Positions 1 through 12,154 of a stretch of DNA of 64,000 nt are shown in pieces; position 1 is the first letter of the stretch, and each line of letters begins with the position of its first letter. This stretch comes from Erigeron canadensis (lineage: Eukaryota; Streptophyta; Magnoliopsida; Asterales; Asteraceae): contig NC_057765.1 of the NCBI RefSeq assembly GCF_010389155.1, positions 23,872,980 to 23,936,979 on the forward strand. The letters are read 5' to 3'. Made by a program: the position numbers and the translations under genes. The notes under the pieces were generated by a model. That model ran no database searches. It had not been told where the DNA came from and worked only from the letters and a program-made list of their open reading frames with translations.

Positions 1-1
1 T

Positions 2-2987
2 ATGTATGTTCAAAGAACACTAGGAGCAACACCTGATGCTCCTGAGATTGTGACTGACCTGGTAAAACCAGAGGTCCAGTGGACTGATGAAGAGCGAAAA
101 CTGGTTAATCTTGATGCCAGGCTTAAAAACATGATAATTGTCACTCTGCCTACTGGAAATCATGAAGCTTGTCATCAAGTATCCCTCTTCAAAGGAAGTT
201 TGGGATAGGCTGGTCAGCACCTATGAAGGTTCTGCTAACCTTATTAAAATAAAGAAAATAGACCTAAAACGGGCCTATGAAAATTTCTTCTCTCTTCCTG
301 ATGAAAGTCTTGAGGGCACCTATACTCGCTTTAAAGGGTTGCTCAATGATATGACTAATGTTGGCATTACTCATGATAATTTTGAAGTATGCCACAAATT
401 CATCAATTCTCTTCCTCTTAAGTGGCAAAACTTAAGACAAACCCTCCGTACCACAAAGAAAATTCAGGATTTTGATCTTGAGGAACTTTTTGGCACTCTT
501 CAATTTGAAGAGAGGGCTTTGGCTCAAAACATTCGAGCCTCTGCTGATGCCAGGAGACATGCTGGCTCCTCTTTCTCCGTCAGCATGTCTTCCCATCCAA
601 TTTCTGATCCTATTGCTCTTATCTCTGCTGAGCCCATCGATCTCAATGATGGTGCCAGCACTTTTAATCTTCCTGATCCTATCCAAACTCTTGTTGATGA
701 GCTTGATGCTGATGAAAAACAAGAGACGTTTAGTGACTTTATGAGCTTTGCTCTTCTTGCTGGAAAGAAATATTCAGAAAATGGAACAACCGTAAGTCGG
801 TTGCTCCTTACAAGCCTCCTGTTGATAAATCACAGGAAGAATGCTGGAGGTGTGGCAGAAAAGGCCATTACCAAAAAGAGTGCAGGGTCTCTATCCCCAC
901 TCCAGCTGCTCCCAAATCTAACTTTTCCAAGTCTGCTGATGAGTACAAGAACAAATACTATCAGCTGAAGGCTAAGATGGCTGAAATGAGGAAGCCAAAA
1001 CACTAGCAAAAGGACTGGTTGCTAAAGAGCATGATTGGGCTGACTCGGATGAGTCAGATGATGAAGATTATGTTGACACCATGTGCCGGATGGCACTCGC
1101 TGATGGTGATGCACTAACCAAAGATCAAGTCTCCTCTAGTCAGTGGGTAAATGTCACTGTCAAAAAGGTACATTCTCTTCTCTCCTCTTTTGATGATGAG
1201 AAGACCAAAATTATTGAGTCTTTGTCCTGTGATCTTCAGTTTGTAGAAACTCTACGCACTGAACTTCAAAAAAAACTTAACTCTGCTAGCACAGAATTAA
1301 GTGAAAAGTCTGAAAAACTCTTGAAACTGAAGAATGTTCATGTAGAACTTCAGTCTCACGAGCTAATGACTCAAAAACTCTAACTTGAGAATGAAAAACT
1401 CAAGCTTGAAGTCTCTAATCTAAAGAAGATTGTGACCTCATGGTCAAAAGCTTCTAAGTTTCATCATCAGTGTCTAAGTGAACAAGTCCCTGCTCAAGTT
1501 CAGGCAGTGATTGGTGGCGATTTTGATGCTGCTGCTTCACTTGTTGACTCGTTCAACGATGATGTTAAGCCAGAAATTTCTATTCCTCCCTCCTCTACAA
1601 TCTCTCATGAAGAGATGAAAAAAGGTACTTTGTCAAGGGACAAAATGACTACCACACTGAAATGGATGTAAGTGCCACTTCTTCCACCAGTGTATCTTCT
1701 TTTGTTGAAGTTAAATGTGCTAGTTCCTCAACCAGCACCTATAACATGTTCTCTCACCTCCCTATTGTTGACATGATGCCACATGAAGGGAAAATTCAAT
1801 ATTCTCCTCCAAGAACTTTTAAAGGGGATATCTCAAGTGACAGGCATAAACCCATTACTCCTCAGCAGCTTCCCAACAAGTATGTTGAACCCTTTAAGAG
1901 AAGCACGGTTGCTGTGTCTTATGACTACAACACTCCTTTGAGAGTGAATTCAGTCAGTCAGCAATCTTCATGTGCTCCATCAACTTCTTCATCTCAAGAG
2001 CCTGCTCATGTTAGTCATAAGGATGGCCAGCATGACCGTCTAATGAAAAGACGTGTCAGGTTCACTGATGATAAACTTCAGCAAGTACTTCCGTCTAGGG
2101 ATTTACCTGCTGATGGTCTATTTAATCAGCAGACCCCTCAAAACTTGTCTATATCAACTAGGTCAACTCCTAGGAGCAACACTCCTCAAAGAGGAAGGCT
2201 CCCTTCTCTAAACAGGTCAACTACTCCTCAGCGAGGACACTTGCCACATCAGTAAGTGAGACATGTTACTCCTCAGCGCGGACACTTGCTATATCAGCAA
2301 GTAAGACCTGTTACTCCTCAAAGAGGGCACTTGCCACATCAGCAACTGAGACCCACAACCCCACAGAGAGGACAAATGCCCAATCAGCATTCTCTATTCT
2401 CTATGACAAACAGGGAGTATCTGCCTCATAGGCAAATGAGGTCAGCAACTCCCAATCATCAATCTAGGCCAACTACTCCTAGAAAAATGCCTCATCCTCA
2501 ACCTCTATCTCAGCAGGGTCCATCCTCTTCTTTCTACCTTGCTGGAAGACAAGTATGGATAACCATTCAAGGATCTCAAAATCCTTATGATCACAATGGT
2601 CAATCCATACTTGGTCCTGTTCCTCAGATGCCTCTACCTAGACCTAAACAAAGAAACAAATCTAAGTCTAAGCAAAAAGGCAAGGCATCTTCCTCTAATC
2701 CTTAGATCAATGTGCTTACTCAACGAGTCAATGATCTTTCATCTCAGCTGAAAGACTTTCTCAATCTGAACCAAAAAGGCACTTCCTCTGTTAAAAAATG
2801 CTATCTATGTAGCAGCAGAGGACATGTTGCCTCTAAATGTGAAAGTGTAAGCTCAAGGAATGCTCTAGAGGTTGCTACACAACCAAGTTCTTCTATATCT
2901 GATGGAGCATCTTCCTCGTCTAGCACATTGAAGTTCCTCATTCCCAAAGAATCATTTCAAATGCACGGGGACATCCATCTAGGCTGA
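2..2987 (+). pseudogene. Element 1 gag region (capsid and nucleocapsid part of the polyprotein)
   Basis: The reading resembles plant Copia gag of the UBN2 type (KYPSSKEVWDRLVSTYEG near 175-230). It is in pieces: a frameshift near 165, another just before the first zinc knuckle, more near 1,000 and 1,650, and stops at 1,381, 2,253, 2,703 and 2,985. Two zinc knuckles of form CX2CX4HX4C are readable, at 842-883 and 2,799-2,840, the usual RNA-binding motif of nucleocapsid. Between them is a Lys/Glu-rich, probably coiled-coil stretch (about 1,080-1,450) and a basic Pro/Thr/Gln-rich stretch with 15-residue repeats. Long gags with two knuckles also occur in element 2. The true start lies before or at the window edge. 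Confidence 0.8.
2223..2402 (+). repeat. 45-bp in-frame tandem repeat in gag (15-residue unit starting TPQRG)
   Basis: Four units spaced exactly 45 bp (starting at 2,223, 2,268, 2,313 and 2,358) encode variants of TPQRGHLPHQQ followed by a short linker. An in-frame TAA interrupts the first unit at 2,253. The basic, Pro-rich repeat lies between the two zinc knuckles and probably extends an RNA-binding or flexible linker region; that role is inference. Confidence 0.8.
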
Positions 2988-3237
2988 TTGAATACAGTGC
3001 TCCTGACGTTGTCAGCAGCTATGTATATCTTCAAAGCAATGAGACTAACATCATGCCTTTTGAAGAAAACGATCCCACCTTTGGAAATGTCAATGTGGGT
3101 AACTTTCCCACTCTTGAGGATGCTCTATCAACAGAGCCAACATCTTCCTCTAATGACCCTTCCCCTAACCCTGCTGACAGGGTTATTGATGAGTTCCAAA
3201 GTGAAGCCTAAATCCTTCTATTATATCCATGTAGGGC

Positions 3238-4875
3238 TCGCTGGGAAAAGGAGTGTGGTATTTGGACAGCGGCTGTTCAAAACACATGACTGGCTCTAAG
3301 TCACTGTTGGATAACTATACAGAGGCACCTGGTCCTACTGTAGTGTTTGGTGATAACTCCACTGGATAAACTGAAGGGTTTGGTCTTCTTTCCAATGGTC
3401 TTATCAAATTTTCCAAAGTTGCCTATGTAAATGGATTAAAACATAATCTCATAAGCATTAGTTAACTTTGTGATGCTGATTACAAAGTGATTCTTGATAA
3501 ACATCAAGGCACTGTTGTAAATATAAACAAGGAAGTCATCTTGGTAGCACCAAGAAAAAGAGATGCATATCTTGTAGACTTCACTCCTATCAAGACTGAT
3601 AGTGAGACTTGTTTCTTTGCTAAGTCAGCATTCGAATTAAATTGGTCATGGCACAAGCGTATGTCGCATGTGAATTTTAAAACCATCAATTCATTGGCCA
3701 AAAAGAACCTTGTTCGTGGCCTTCCTCCTCTCTCTTTTGAAAAAGATAGACTCTTTGGTGCTTGTGAAAAAGGTAAAAGCCATAGATCTTCTTTCAAAAC
3801 AAAACAAGCCAATTCTGTCAAAGACTGCTTTCATCTTCTTCACATGGACCTTTTTGGTCCAGTAAATGTCCAAAGTCTAAAGGGTAGCAGATACACTTTA
3901 GTTATTGTGGATGAATATTCACGATATACTTGGACTATCTTTCTTCATTCCAAGAGTGATGCTGCTGATGAGATCATTAAATTCATCAAGAAAATGGAAA
4001 ATCTCAACAGCATAAGGGTTAAAGAACTCAGAAGCGACCATGGCACTGAGTTTAGAAACCACACTCTTGAATCCTTTTGTGCTGATGAAGGGATCTCACA
4101 AAATTTCTCTTCAACTAGAACCCCTGAGCAAAATGGTGTTGCTGAAAGGAGAAACAAAACTCTAATTGAGGCAGCACGAACAATGCTCAGCGAGTCCTCT
4201 CTGCCGAGCAGGTTTTGGGCAGAGGCTGTCAGCACTGCCTGCCACACTCAAAATCGCTGTCTCGTTGTCAAAAGACATGACAAGACAACATACGGAATTT
4301 TGAGAGGCAAGAAACCTTAAATCAAATACTTTCATGTATTTGGTTGCCCAGTCTTTCTTCTTAGTAATAAGGATCATCTTGGAAAATTTGATCCTAAAGC
4401 TGATGATGGTTACTTCGTTGGATATTCTGCCATCAGCAAAGCTTTCAGAGTGTTTAATACTCGTCTTCAAAAGGTGGATGAATCTATTCATGTCACTTTT
4501 GATGAGAGCTCTTCAGCTCTCAAAGATATCCAATCTTCATCCTCTAAAGAGATAGTCAATGAGCTCACTGATCCTCCTATGGAAGCTGTTGACTCATTTG
4601 TTGATGCTTCTTGCTCGCTGCCTCTTGATAATCAGCTACTCACTGAGGACAGTTCAGTGGAACGTGAACTTGAGCAAGTTGCTGCTCACATCTACACGAT
4701 TGAGCCAGTTGAGCCCATTTTAAGATCAATCCATGCTGCGTTAGCCAAACCTAGATCACTGGCTGGTGATATGCAAGTTGATGACTCTGCTGATGAAGAG
4801 TTTCATGATGCTTCAGCTAATACTGAAGACATGGGGTCTACTGATGACCCCATCATCAATGATGACTCTACCTAG
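3238..4875 (+). pseudogene. Element 1 protease and integrase
   Basis: The aspartic protease signature WYLDSGCSKHMTG is readable with DSG at 3,265-3,273. The pre-integrase zinc-binding region (WHKRMSHVN ... ACEKGK) follows; the first Cys of the usual CX2C is Phe here, so the zinc site is probably lost. The rve core carries all three catalytic acidic residues in context: LHMDLFGPV, RSDHGTEF and PEQNGVAERRNK. An in-frame TAA at 4,318 interrupts the C-terminal part, after which the same frame continues (HVFGCPVFLLSN) to a TAG at 4,873. In life it would cut the polyprotein and insert the cDNA into the genome. Confidence 0.88.
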
Positions 4876-5039
4876 TCAAATGGCTCCTCTGATCAAAGTC
4901 CTATTGAATCAACTCTAACTATTGATCTCTCTTCTTATAGTTCTCCTGCTGAACCTATTCCCAGTCTTCCGCTGCCCCTTTACTTGGTTCATCAAGTGTT
5001 CCTGCAATTAAATGGACATCTAGTCATCCTGCCCATCAA

Positions 5040-6610
5040 GTGATTGGTGATCTTCAGCATGGTATTATGACTCGATCAGCGACCAGAAATTCATGTCTCT
5101 ATGTTAATTTCTTGTCAATGATCACTTCTAAAAATATTGGAGAGGCAATTATTGACCCTTCATGGGTTGCTGCCATGCAAGAGGAACTTACCCAATTTCA
5201 AAGACAACATGTCTGGTTTTTAGTACCTCTTCCTCCTGGTAAAGAACCCATTGGTACAAAATGGGTTTATAGGAATAAAATGGACGAAGATGGTGTTGTT
5301 ATACATAACAAGGCTAGGCTGGTTGCACAAGGTTACCTTCAAGAAGAAGGTGTTGACTATGACGAAACCTTTGCTCCAGTGGCCCGACTAGAAGCTAGAC
5401 GCTTATTCCTGGCACATGCTGCTTATCGAAACTTCACAGTTTATCAAATGGATGGAGTGCCTTCCTAAATGAAAAACTCGAAGAAGAAGTTTATGTGGAG
5501 CAGCACCTGGTTTTGAAGATCCAGCCAAGCCACACCATGTGTATCGTCTTTACAAGGCCTTATATGGTCTTAAACAAGCTCCCAGAGCTTGGTATGATAC
5601 TCTTTCTGAATTTCTTCTTTCAAATGAGTTTCAGCGTGGATCCATTCTATATGTCCAAATTTATGTAGATGACATTATCTTTGGATCCTCCAGCAAGAAA
5701 CTTTGCAAAAAGTTTAGCTCACTGATGTCATCTCACTTTGAAATGAGTATGATGGGTGAACTAACCTTCTGGTTTACAAATTCGTCAACTCTCTGATGGA
5801 ATTTTTATAAACCAAGAAAAATACATTAGGGACATGCTGGCTAAGTTTGATATGACAAATATCACTCCTAAGCCCACTCCTATGTCCCCTCCAAATAATC
5901 TCCATGTTGACTCAGATGGAAAGCATGTGAACCCAACCCACTATCGTGGGATGATTGGCTCGTTGATGTATCTCACAGCGAGTCGTCCTGACATCATGTT
6001 TGCTACTTGTCTTTGTGCAAGATATCAAGCGTTCCCCAGGGAGTCTCACTTACTCACTTTTAAGCAAATCTTCAAATACCTCAAAGGGACTTCCTCCTTA
6101 TGTCTTTAGTATCCCAAAGATTCAAACTTTGACTTAGTTGCATACTCTGACTCTGACTATGCTGGGTGCATGTTAGATAGGACAAGTACCAGTGGTGGAT
6201 GTCAACTGTTGGGGGGAAGGCTGACTAATTGGTCTAGTAAGAAACAACATACAATTTCCATCTCCACTGTTGAAGCAGAGTACGTATCTGCAGCGAGTTG
6301 TTGCGCTCAAGTCCTTTGGATGAAAAATCAACTCGCTGACTATGACTTAGATTTCTCTAAGATCCCAATCATGTGTGATAATACAAGCGCCATTGCCATT
6401 ACACATAATCCTGTTCAGCATTCCAAAACAAAACACATAGATATTAGGTATCACTTCATTCGTGACAATGTCATGAAGGAGGATGTTGAAATCTACTTCA
6501 TCCCCACTGATGATCAACTTGCTGACATTTTCACTAAACCTTTAGATGAAAAAAGATTCAAAGATCTAGTCAGCAGGTTGGGAATGGTACATGGTGACTC
6601 TGCTACTTAG
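5040..6610 (+). pseudogene. Element 1 reverse transcriptase and RNase H
   Basis: RT is recognised by [38 protein letters not shown] and the catalytic YVDD at 5,662-5,673. Two frameshifts lie near 5,450-5,520, and a deletion joins the segment ending NEFQRG directly to YVQIYVDD. RNase H keeps its acidic residues in SDSDYAG, TVEAEY, CDNTSAI and TDDQLADIFTK, with the HIDIRYHF motif. A TAG at 6,108 and short frame changes separate the pieces. It ends with a natural-looking stop at 6,608-6,610. Confidence 0.88.
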
Positions 6611-6696
6611 CTTACATATCTCTTATAAGTTAACTCTTGACCCTTGTCAAGATTACCTCAGCGAGTTCAAGTGTGTCTTACTCGCTGAACAGAAAA

Positions 6697-7095
6697 GCAA
6701 TAGAGAGCTAAAAGTCTCTCTAGTCCAGCAGCAAACGGCTGCTGGTAAAGACAAATAAAATCCGTTGATCCCTGATGCTTTGAGAAAAAGCATAACAAAA
6801 GTAATAGGGTGCTGAAAGTCCCTATCTAGTCTAGCAGCAAACGGCTGCTGGTAAGGACAAATAAAATTCGTTGATCCCTGATGCTTTGGGAAAAAGCATA
6901 ACAAAAGTAATAGGGTGCTGAAAGTCTCTATCAAGTCCAGCAGCAAATGGCTGCTGGTAAAGACATCTAAAATCCGTTGATCCCTGATGCTTTGGGAAAA
7001 AGCATAACAAAAGTAATAGGGTGCTGAAAGTCCCTATCTAGTCCAGCAGCAAACGGCTGCTCTAAAGACATCTAAAATCTGTTGATGGCTGACAA
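6697..7095 (+). repeat. 106-bp tandem repeat, 3.8 copies, three stem-loops per unit
   Basis: Units begin near 6,697, 6,801, 6,907 and 7,013, a 106-bp period (104 for the first). Each full unit can fold into three stem-loops: ATAGGG/CCCTAT with a 10-nt loop, CAGCAGC/GCTGCTG around AAACG, and ATGCTTT/AAAGCAT around GGGAA. The array lies between the RNase H stop and the candidate promoter of the envelope-position ORF. The last unit decays after 7,085. Function unknown. Confidence 0.9.
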
Positions 7096-7453
7096 TTTGC
7101 CAAAAATTGTATAAAGTTAGTCAGTGACTGCCTCTCTCTTTCTTTGAGTTGCTGACTGAAAACTTGGTAACCATTTTTTTTTTAACAAAAGAGTGACTCT
7201 TCAGTGGATACCTCTAATTATCCTAGTGTATTCCACTACGTATTTTTGTTAATATTTTATGATATATATCTCAAACGGTTACCTCTATTTTCTCCCAAAT
7301 GGGCAACTTGTACACTGTACGCGCCGTATGTACTCGAGTACAGTTGAAATCGTGGTTCATGTGGTCACATCATACAACCCAAATACGTACATATATACAG
7401 TTTTCTTTAAATAAAATAATATTTTATATGCCACTTATGAAAGAGAGTATTTG

Positions 7454-7504
7454 TGACGACTCACTTTTTGCTATTATAGGGCCCATATCCATGCCATATA
7501 TATA
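7454..7504 (+). promoter_or_regulatory. Candidate internal promoter of element 1 (TGACG site and TATA box)
   Basis: A TATATATA run at 7,497-7,504 is followed by a pyrimidine-rich leader and then the ATG at 7,655, about 150 bp on. A TGACG half-site (the core bound by TGA-type bZIP factors) is at 7,454-7,458. Spacing fits a start of transcription near 7,530, which would give the downstream ORF its own mRNA. This is inference from layout; plants have many chance TATA boxes. Confidence 0.4.
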
Positions 7505-7654
7505 CAAATCTCTTCCACTTCTTCATCTTTTACGCTCATTTTTTCTCTCAAATCTTCTCACATTCTCATATTTCCCAAATCTTTTCAAATTCTTCATATT
7601 CTCATTGTCATTCACTTCATCCTCTTCATCTCTACTCCCATTTTAATCTTTCAA

Positions 7655-10600
7655 ATGGCTTCTCCATCTAAGAATATTCCTGAACAACAACTACAAATCT
7701 CAGAAAATCTCTCCTATCTCACTTCCAAAGATTATGATAATGAAGGCATTTGTCCTTCTAATCAAGTGTCTTTCTAAGCATCTAAACTGGTCATCAAGGC
7801 CAATAATTATATTGGATCCACAGAAATCCCGTCTAAAATCAAGGGATACTTTTCCATGCTCGACTTCATCATGGGATGTCCTGTTAGAAAGGCCATCTAC
7901 AGTGATCCCAAGGAGATGTGTGTTCACCTCCTAAGGGAGTTTTGGTGGACGTGTGACTATAAAGTTTCCAGTAGCACCATTACTGGCACAATACTGAAAG
8001 GAGAACACTCTATATCCATCTCAGTTGACTCGCTGAGAGATGCTCTTCGTCTTCCCAAACAATCGGAAGAGCATCCATATGTTGATTTGGTCCCCATCGG
8101 AGTGTGGAAGGAATGGTTGTTAAGCATTGGATATGGGACCAACATGGAACCAGCACAACCTGTGCACAACAATCCTCAAAAGAAGTATCTGCCTGGTGTG
8201 TGGAGGCTGCTGTTCAGTCATGTCATCCAAATGTCTTGGTGGCAACAGTGGCTCTTTTGATCAAGCCACTGCTGCTCAAATGCAAATGATATATGCGCTG
8301 GCAAATGGTCGCAATATTGACTTTGCCAGCGTAAGTTTTGAAGACCTGAAGGGGAAAGTCACAATAAAGAACAGGTCAAGCTCAGTGCCTTTTGCACGTT
8401 TTCTCTCACTGATCTTCAGATGGGAGCTAAAAGATAAGTACCTCCCTGAAGGTGCTCAATTCATTCTCTCCCCAAGGGTTGCAAGCTCCATATATAAAAT
8501 TCCTACTTGCGACCCTGAGTAATTTGATTCCAAGTATGTTGTGCTCACTTCAGCAATGAAACAGGTACTATATTCTATGTACCCTGAAATATATAAACAG
8601 AACCCTGCTGGAGCTGGTATGCTGATAATCCCCCCAGCAACCTCCAAAGCTCCCAAAAAGACCAAGAAAACCACTTCTTCCACTTCACCTCCTGCTGCTG
8701 TCCCAAAACAGCACCAGCGAGTACCAAAGGGCCAAACTTCTAAGGTTAGGAGCTCCTCACTGCCCAAGGACAATAGAGACCTAGCCAGCCCATCAACAGT
8801 CTCAAAAAAGGCTGCTGACAAGAAAAAGGGTAACCGCAAGCAGCCACCTCAATCTTCTGTAAGCCAGGTTGGTGAAGATCAAGGGCCACCCCATCCCATG
8901 AGAGTTGAGTCAACCCCTCAAACACTTCCCTCTTCTTCTTCTCACCCCTCTGAGTCGCTGTCAGCAGCCAGATCACAGGTGATGCTAGAGACAACACATT
9001 CTACGACCGATGATGCATTAGTGAAACAAGACACTGATGCTGAGGCACACGGTTCCCCTACCCCTTTAAATTTTTCAGTGGAGGAAAGGATGGGTGTTGA
9101 ATTTGAGAGTGCTGAGGATCTGGAGTTGGTGTTGAGGGTGCTGAGGTTGTCACACAAGAAAACTTGGTTGAAAATGTTGATGCTGATGTTGGTGTTGATG
9201 AGGAGGAGAGTGATCTGGAGTTGGGAGATTTCATGGTTGATGAATTCCAGCTGGATTCCTCCAACCAGGCTGATGAACTTGAAGCGAGTGATATGGAGGT
9301 TGATGCTGGAGAAGAGGCTGCTGCTGATGAAAATGCAGTAGCCATCATTGAAAATTTTGAAGAAGCTGCTGCTACTGATGATAATGCAGCAACAAATGTT
9401 GAAGCTGAGGTGTTGACTCTCTCTGCCAGACCTCAGACTCCACCTATGCAGCAGTGAACACCATGCTCTCTCTTGGCATGCCTTCATCTTTCTCAAGTGT
9501 TCTTGGTTGCACATCTGCTGGCAAGCTTGTTATTGAATCTCAAACTGCCAAAGAGTTGGGTATCTCTTACTCTACTAACTCTTCTGATAGGCTGCCCAGG
9601 GTGGAACACCAGCTAAATGATCTCACCAAGGCTGCCACACTCGCTGTTCAACTCAAAGGTCATGAAGATGACAGATTGGTGAAGATCTTGGAGAGCTGGT
9701 ACAAAAAGCAAAATGAGAACACTGCTAGCATCGAGACACTTAAAGAAAAATCTGTTTCAATGGCTGCTGATCAAGAGAAGTTGCGCACTGTACTAATGTC
9801 ATCAAAAGAGATCAGCAGGCCATTCGAGGTTTCTCTCAATCGCTATGCAAGATTGGGAATGTTGTTTGTTTTTCAGCTAAGAAGGCATCCATGCTGCTGA
9901 GGCAAAAAGAGTTGTTGACCTGGTTTCTCTTCTCATCACCCAGGTCGAGAGCAACACCAAGGCTATCAATGCCTTAGAGACTACAGTGGCCAGTCTTCCT
10001 CCTCATGTCTCATTCACTGAGGAAGATCGTAAGCGCCAAATGAACTTAAAACAAGAAGTTGGGGAAATAAAGAATATGATGTCCCAACTTCTTCAGCAGC
10101 AGGCAGCCCCAACAGCAACGGTGGAGGTTGTTATTAATGATACAACCTCCAAGGGGGAGAAAGTTGATGTTGCCATCTTAGACCTTGTCACTGAGGCAGT
10201 AAGTAAGGCTGTGAATAAGATCTATGAAGCCTCTGCTGACAAGGTACTGGATGAGCAAGAAGAAGGTAACACCGCTGCAGCCACCGAGGATAAAAATGAT
10301 GAATTGGCAATGGTGGTTGTCAGTGAGAAAGTTAGTGAAGTTCCCCCTGTAGGTGCTGAAGGGGAAACTCAAATGGTTGTCGTTGCTGAAGATCTCCCCG
10401 CTGATGTTGAGGGGGAGACAACGGAGAAGGATGGTGAGAATGCTGAGGGGGAGCAACAATTAATAGTTGTTGATGCTCCACGAATTGAAAGGTTTGATGA
10501 AGAGGAAGAGTAGATGAGTCCTCATGCAGTTAGAATAGCATGGGAAGCTCGGTTTTCACAAGAAATGGCTAGGGATGGATCAAAGGAAGTACTGAATATT

Positions 10601-11273
10601 TTCCATCCTCGCTTCCTAGGAAATGCTGAAGTCACTAAAATGACTGACGCACGAAGAAAGCAGCTTACTGATGCTGGCTTTTTCAAGAGACCTTCGTCTC
10701 TCTCTGCTCTAAACATCTCCATCACTTCCTCAGCAGGCAATGAACACCAAGTTATTGATGTCCTTTCTCTAACTGCTGAGGGAAGAATGCAAGAAGAGGC
10801 CCTAGAGGAGCTGGATAGAATAAAAGCAAACCACGAAAATGAAAGAAAAAACCCGGAGTTCATTAACCAGCTGGCTTTCTCGGAAAAAGATCAGATGGAT
10901 GCTGAGCAGAGGATGCTGTTAACCACTGGTGGGCCTCAAGATCTCTACCAGCAGAAGCAAGCTGATGTAGAGCAGCTACTGAAGTAAAAGAGAGAAAAAT
11001 TTGAAAGTGAGAAGGCCAAGTGGTTAAAGATCGTGAATGATAGGAAGAGACCACAAAGAATCACTACTGTGGAAGCACACAGAGCAGCAATGGGGACAAA
11101 AACCAATATGAAGATCTTAAGGGAAGGGCATGGTGCTCCAACGAAAATTGAAGATGTGAAGCTCACCAACTTGGGAGCTTCAGAATGGTTTGAGGTTTAC
11201 ATGCTTATAAAAAATAAAAAGGCTGCCAGCTATGAACAACTTCAAAGGATGCTGAAAGAGTATTTTGAAAGAG
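7655..11273 (+). pseudogene. Element 1 envelope-position ORF, 5' part (interrupted by element 2)
   Basis: ATG at 7,655 in a pyrimidine-rich context. The N-terminal region (NNYIGS ... MLDFIMGCPVRKAI ... SISVDSLRDALRLP) resembles the long uncharacterised ORF found after pol in Sireviruses, often called envelope-like. A Pro/Lys/Ser-rich linker follows (8,600-8,950), then acidic and coiled-coil segments (9,164-10,513) and a charged helical C-terminal part. Lesions: TAA at 7,775, a frameshift near 8,225, TAA at 8,520, frameshifts near 9,160, 9,450 and 9,900, TAG at 10,511 and TAA at 10,985. No membrane segment is evident, so a true envelope role is doubtful. The frame resumes at 23,286. Confidence 0.7.
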
Positions 11274-11958
11274 TGTAAGGTACCCTATTGTTTCATGGAT
11301 CGAATAAGACGCGATTCGTTATGTCAAGAGTGTGGAATCCTCTTGACATAACTAGATTGCTATTGCCTTCCGTCGATTAATGATGAATTAACCAACCTAA
11401 GGAGATGCACAACACTTGTGGTTCGTGTAGGAGGTCACACGAAGGAACAAGTGACTCGATTTCGTAAATTCGTGAATATCTTCCAAACGATTAATGAAGA
11501 TCAACTAACATTAACCTAATTCCGTAGATTAGGTCTTGTATTTATACTAGAAGAGTATTGGATTGTGTGGGCTTAGGTCTTAATCGAAGATTAGGCCTGA
11601 AACAATAAACCAATCGACTTGCCTCGTGCTGATGTCAGCACGAGGTTGTTCCTTCATACTGATGACGTCAGCACGAGGGACGACCCTTTGGCTCTTTGTT
11701 TTACTTTGTTTGGCTCGTACATAACATCCAACCATCGTTTAAGCATCCTACGACACTTATAAACCTTGGTTCTATGTTCTTGTACCTGCAAAACAATATA
11801 TAACACACAAACACAATACAAAACTCAAACAGATATAATATTGAAGTTCAAACGTAATCATTAAATATCAACACAAGTTCTTATTTAAATGATTACAATC
11901 ATTGTTCCTAAAACATAGACGATAATGTTGCGATTGTTACAACAAATCTGCATCTACA
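11274..11958 (-). mobile_element. Element 2 3' LTR (left copy)
   Basis: 685 bp, aligned along its full length with 22,592-23,285. Differences include a short deletion near 11,925. Its palindrome at 11,623-11,644 has one central change (GATGTC). Confidence 0.92.
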
Positions 11959-11971
11959 GACTCCCCCTTGA
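11959..11971 (-). promoter_or_regulatory. Polypurine tract of element 2
   Basis: - strand AAGGGGGAGTC directly against the 3' LTR start TGTAGATGC. Confidence 0.85.
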
Positions 11972-12154
11972 CAGTTGCAACTTGATTTCTTTAAAGTCTT
12001 TAGAACTTGAACTTCAAAGTCATCCGTTAAACAAAAGCCTTGTGCTATTCGCATGAATTCTCTCTTGTAAGCAATGTGCGAGAATATTGCGATAGCTCCT
12101 TTCTTCAACTCTCCGAAATTCCACTGCTGAACAAGGTGTATCCAAAAGTCTTCT

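Noticed and set aside
432..722. Open - strand frame across the gag of element 1
   Set aside because: Antisense shadow of the gag coding region with no start context or recognisable domain.
6653..6946. 97-codon - strand frame over the 106-bp repeat
   Set aside because: The open frame arises from repetition of the 106-bp unit; the peptide is itself a repeat.
7299..7646. 115-codon + frame before the envelope-position ORF
   Set aside because: Covers the candidate promoter and pyrimidine-rich leader; the Ser/Phe-rich peptide is typical of CT-rich noncoding DNA.
9058..9348. Ser-rich - strand frame opposite the envelope-position ORF
   Set aside because: Reverse complement of an acidic GAA/GAT-rich coding stretch, which always reads as Ser-rich.
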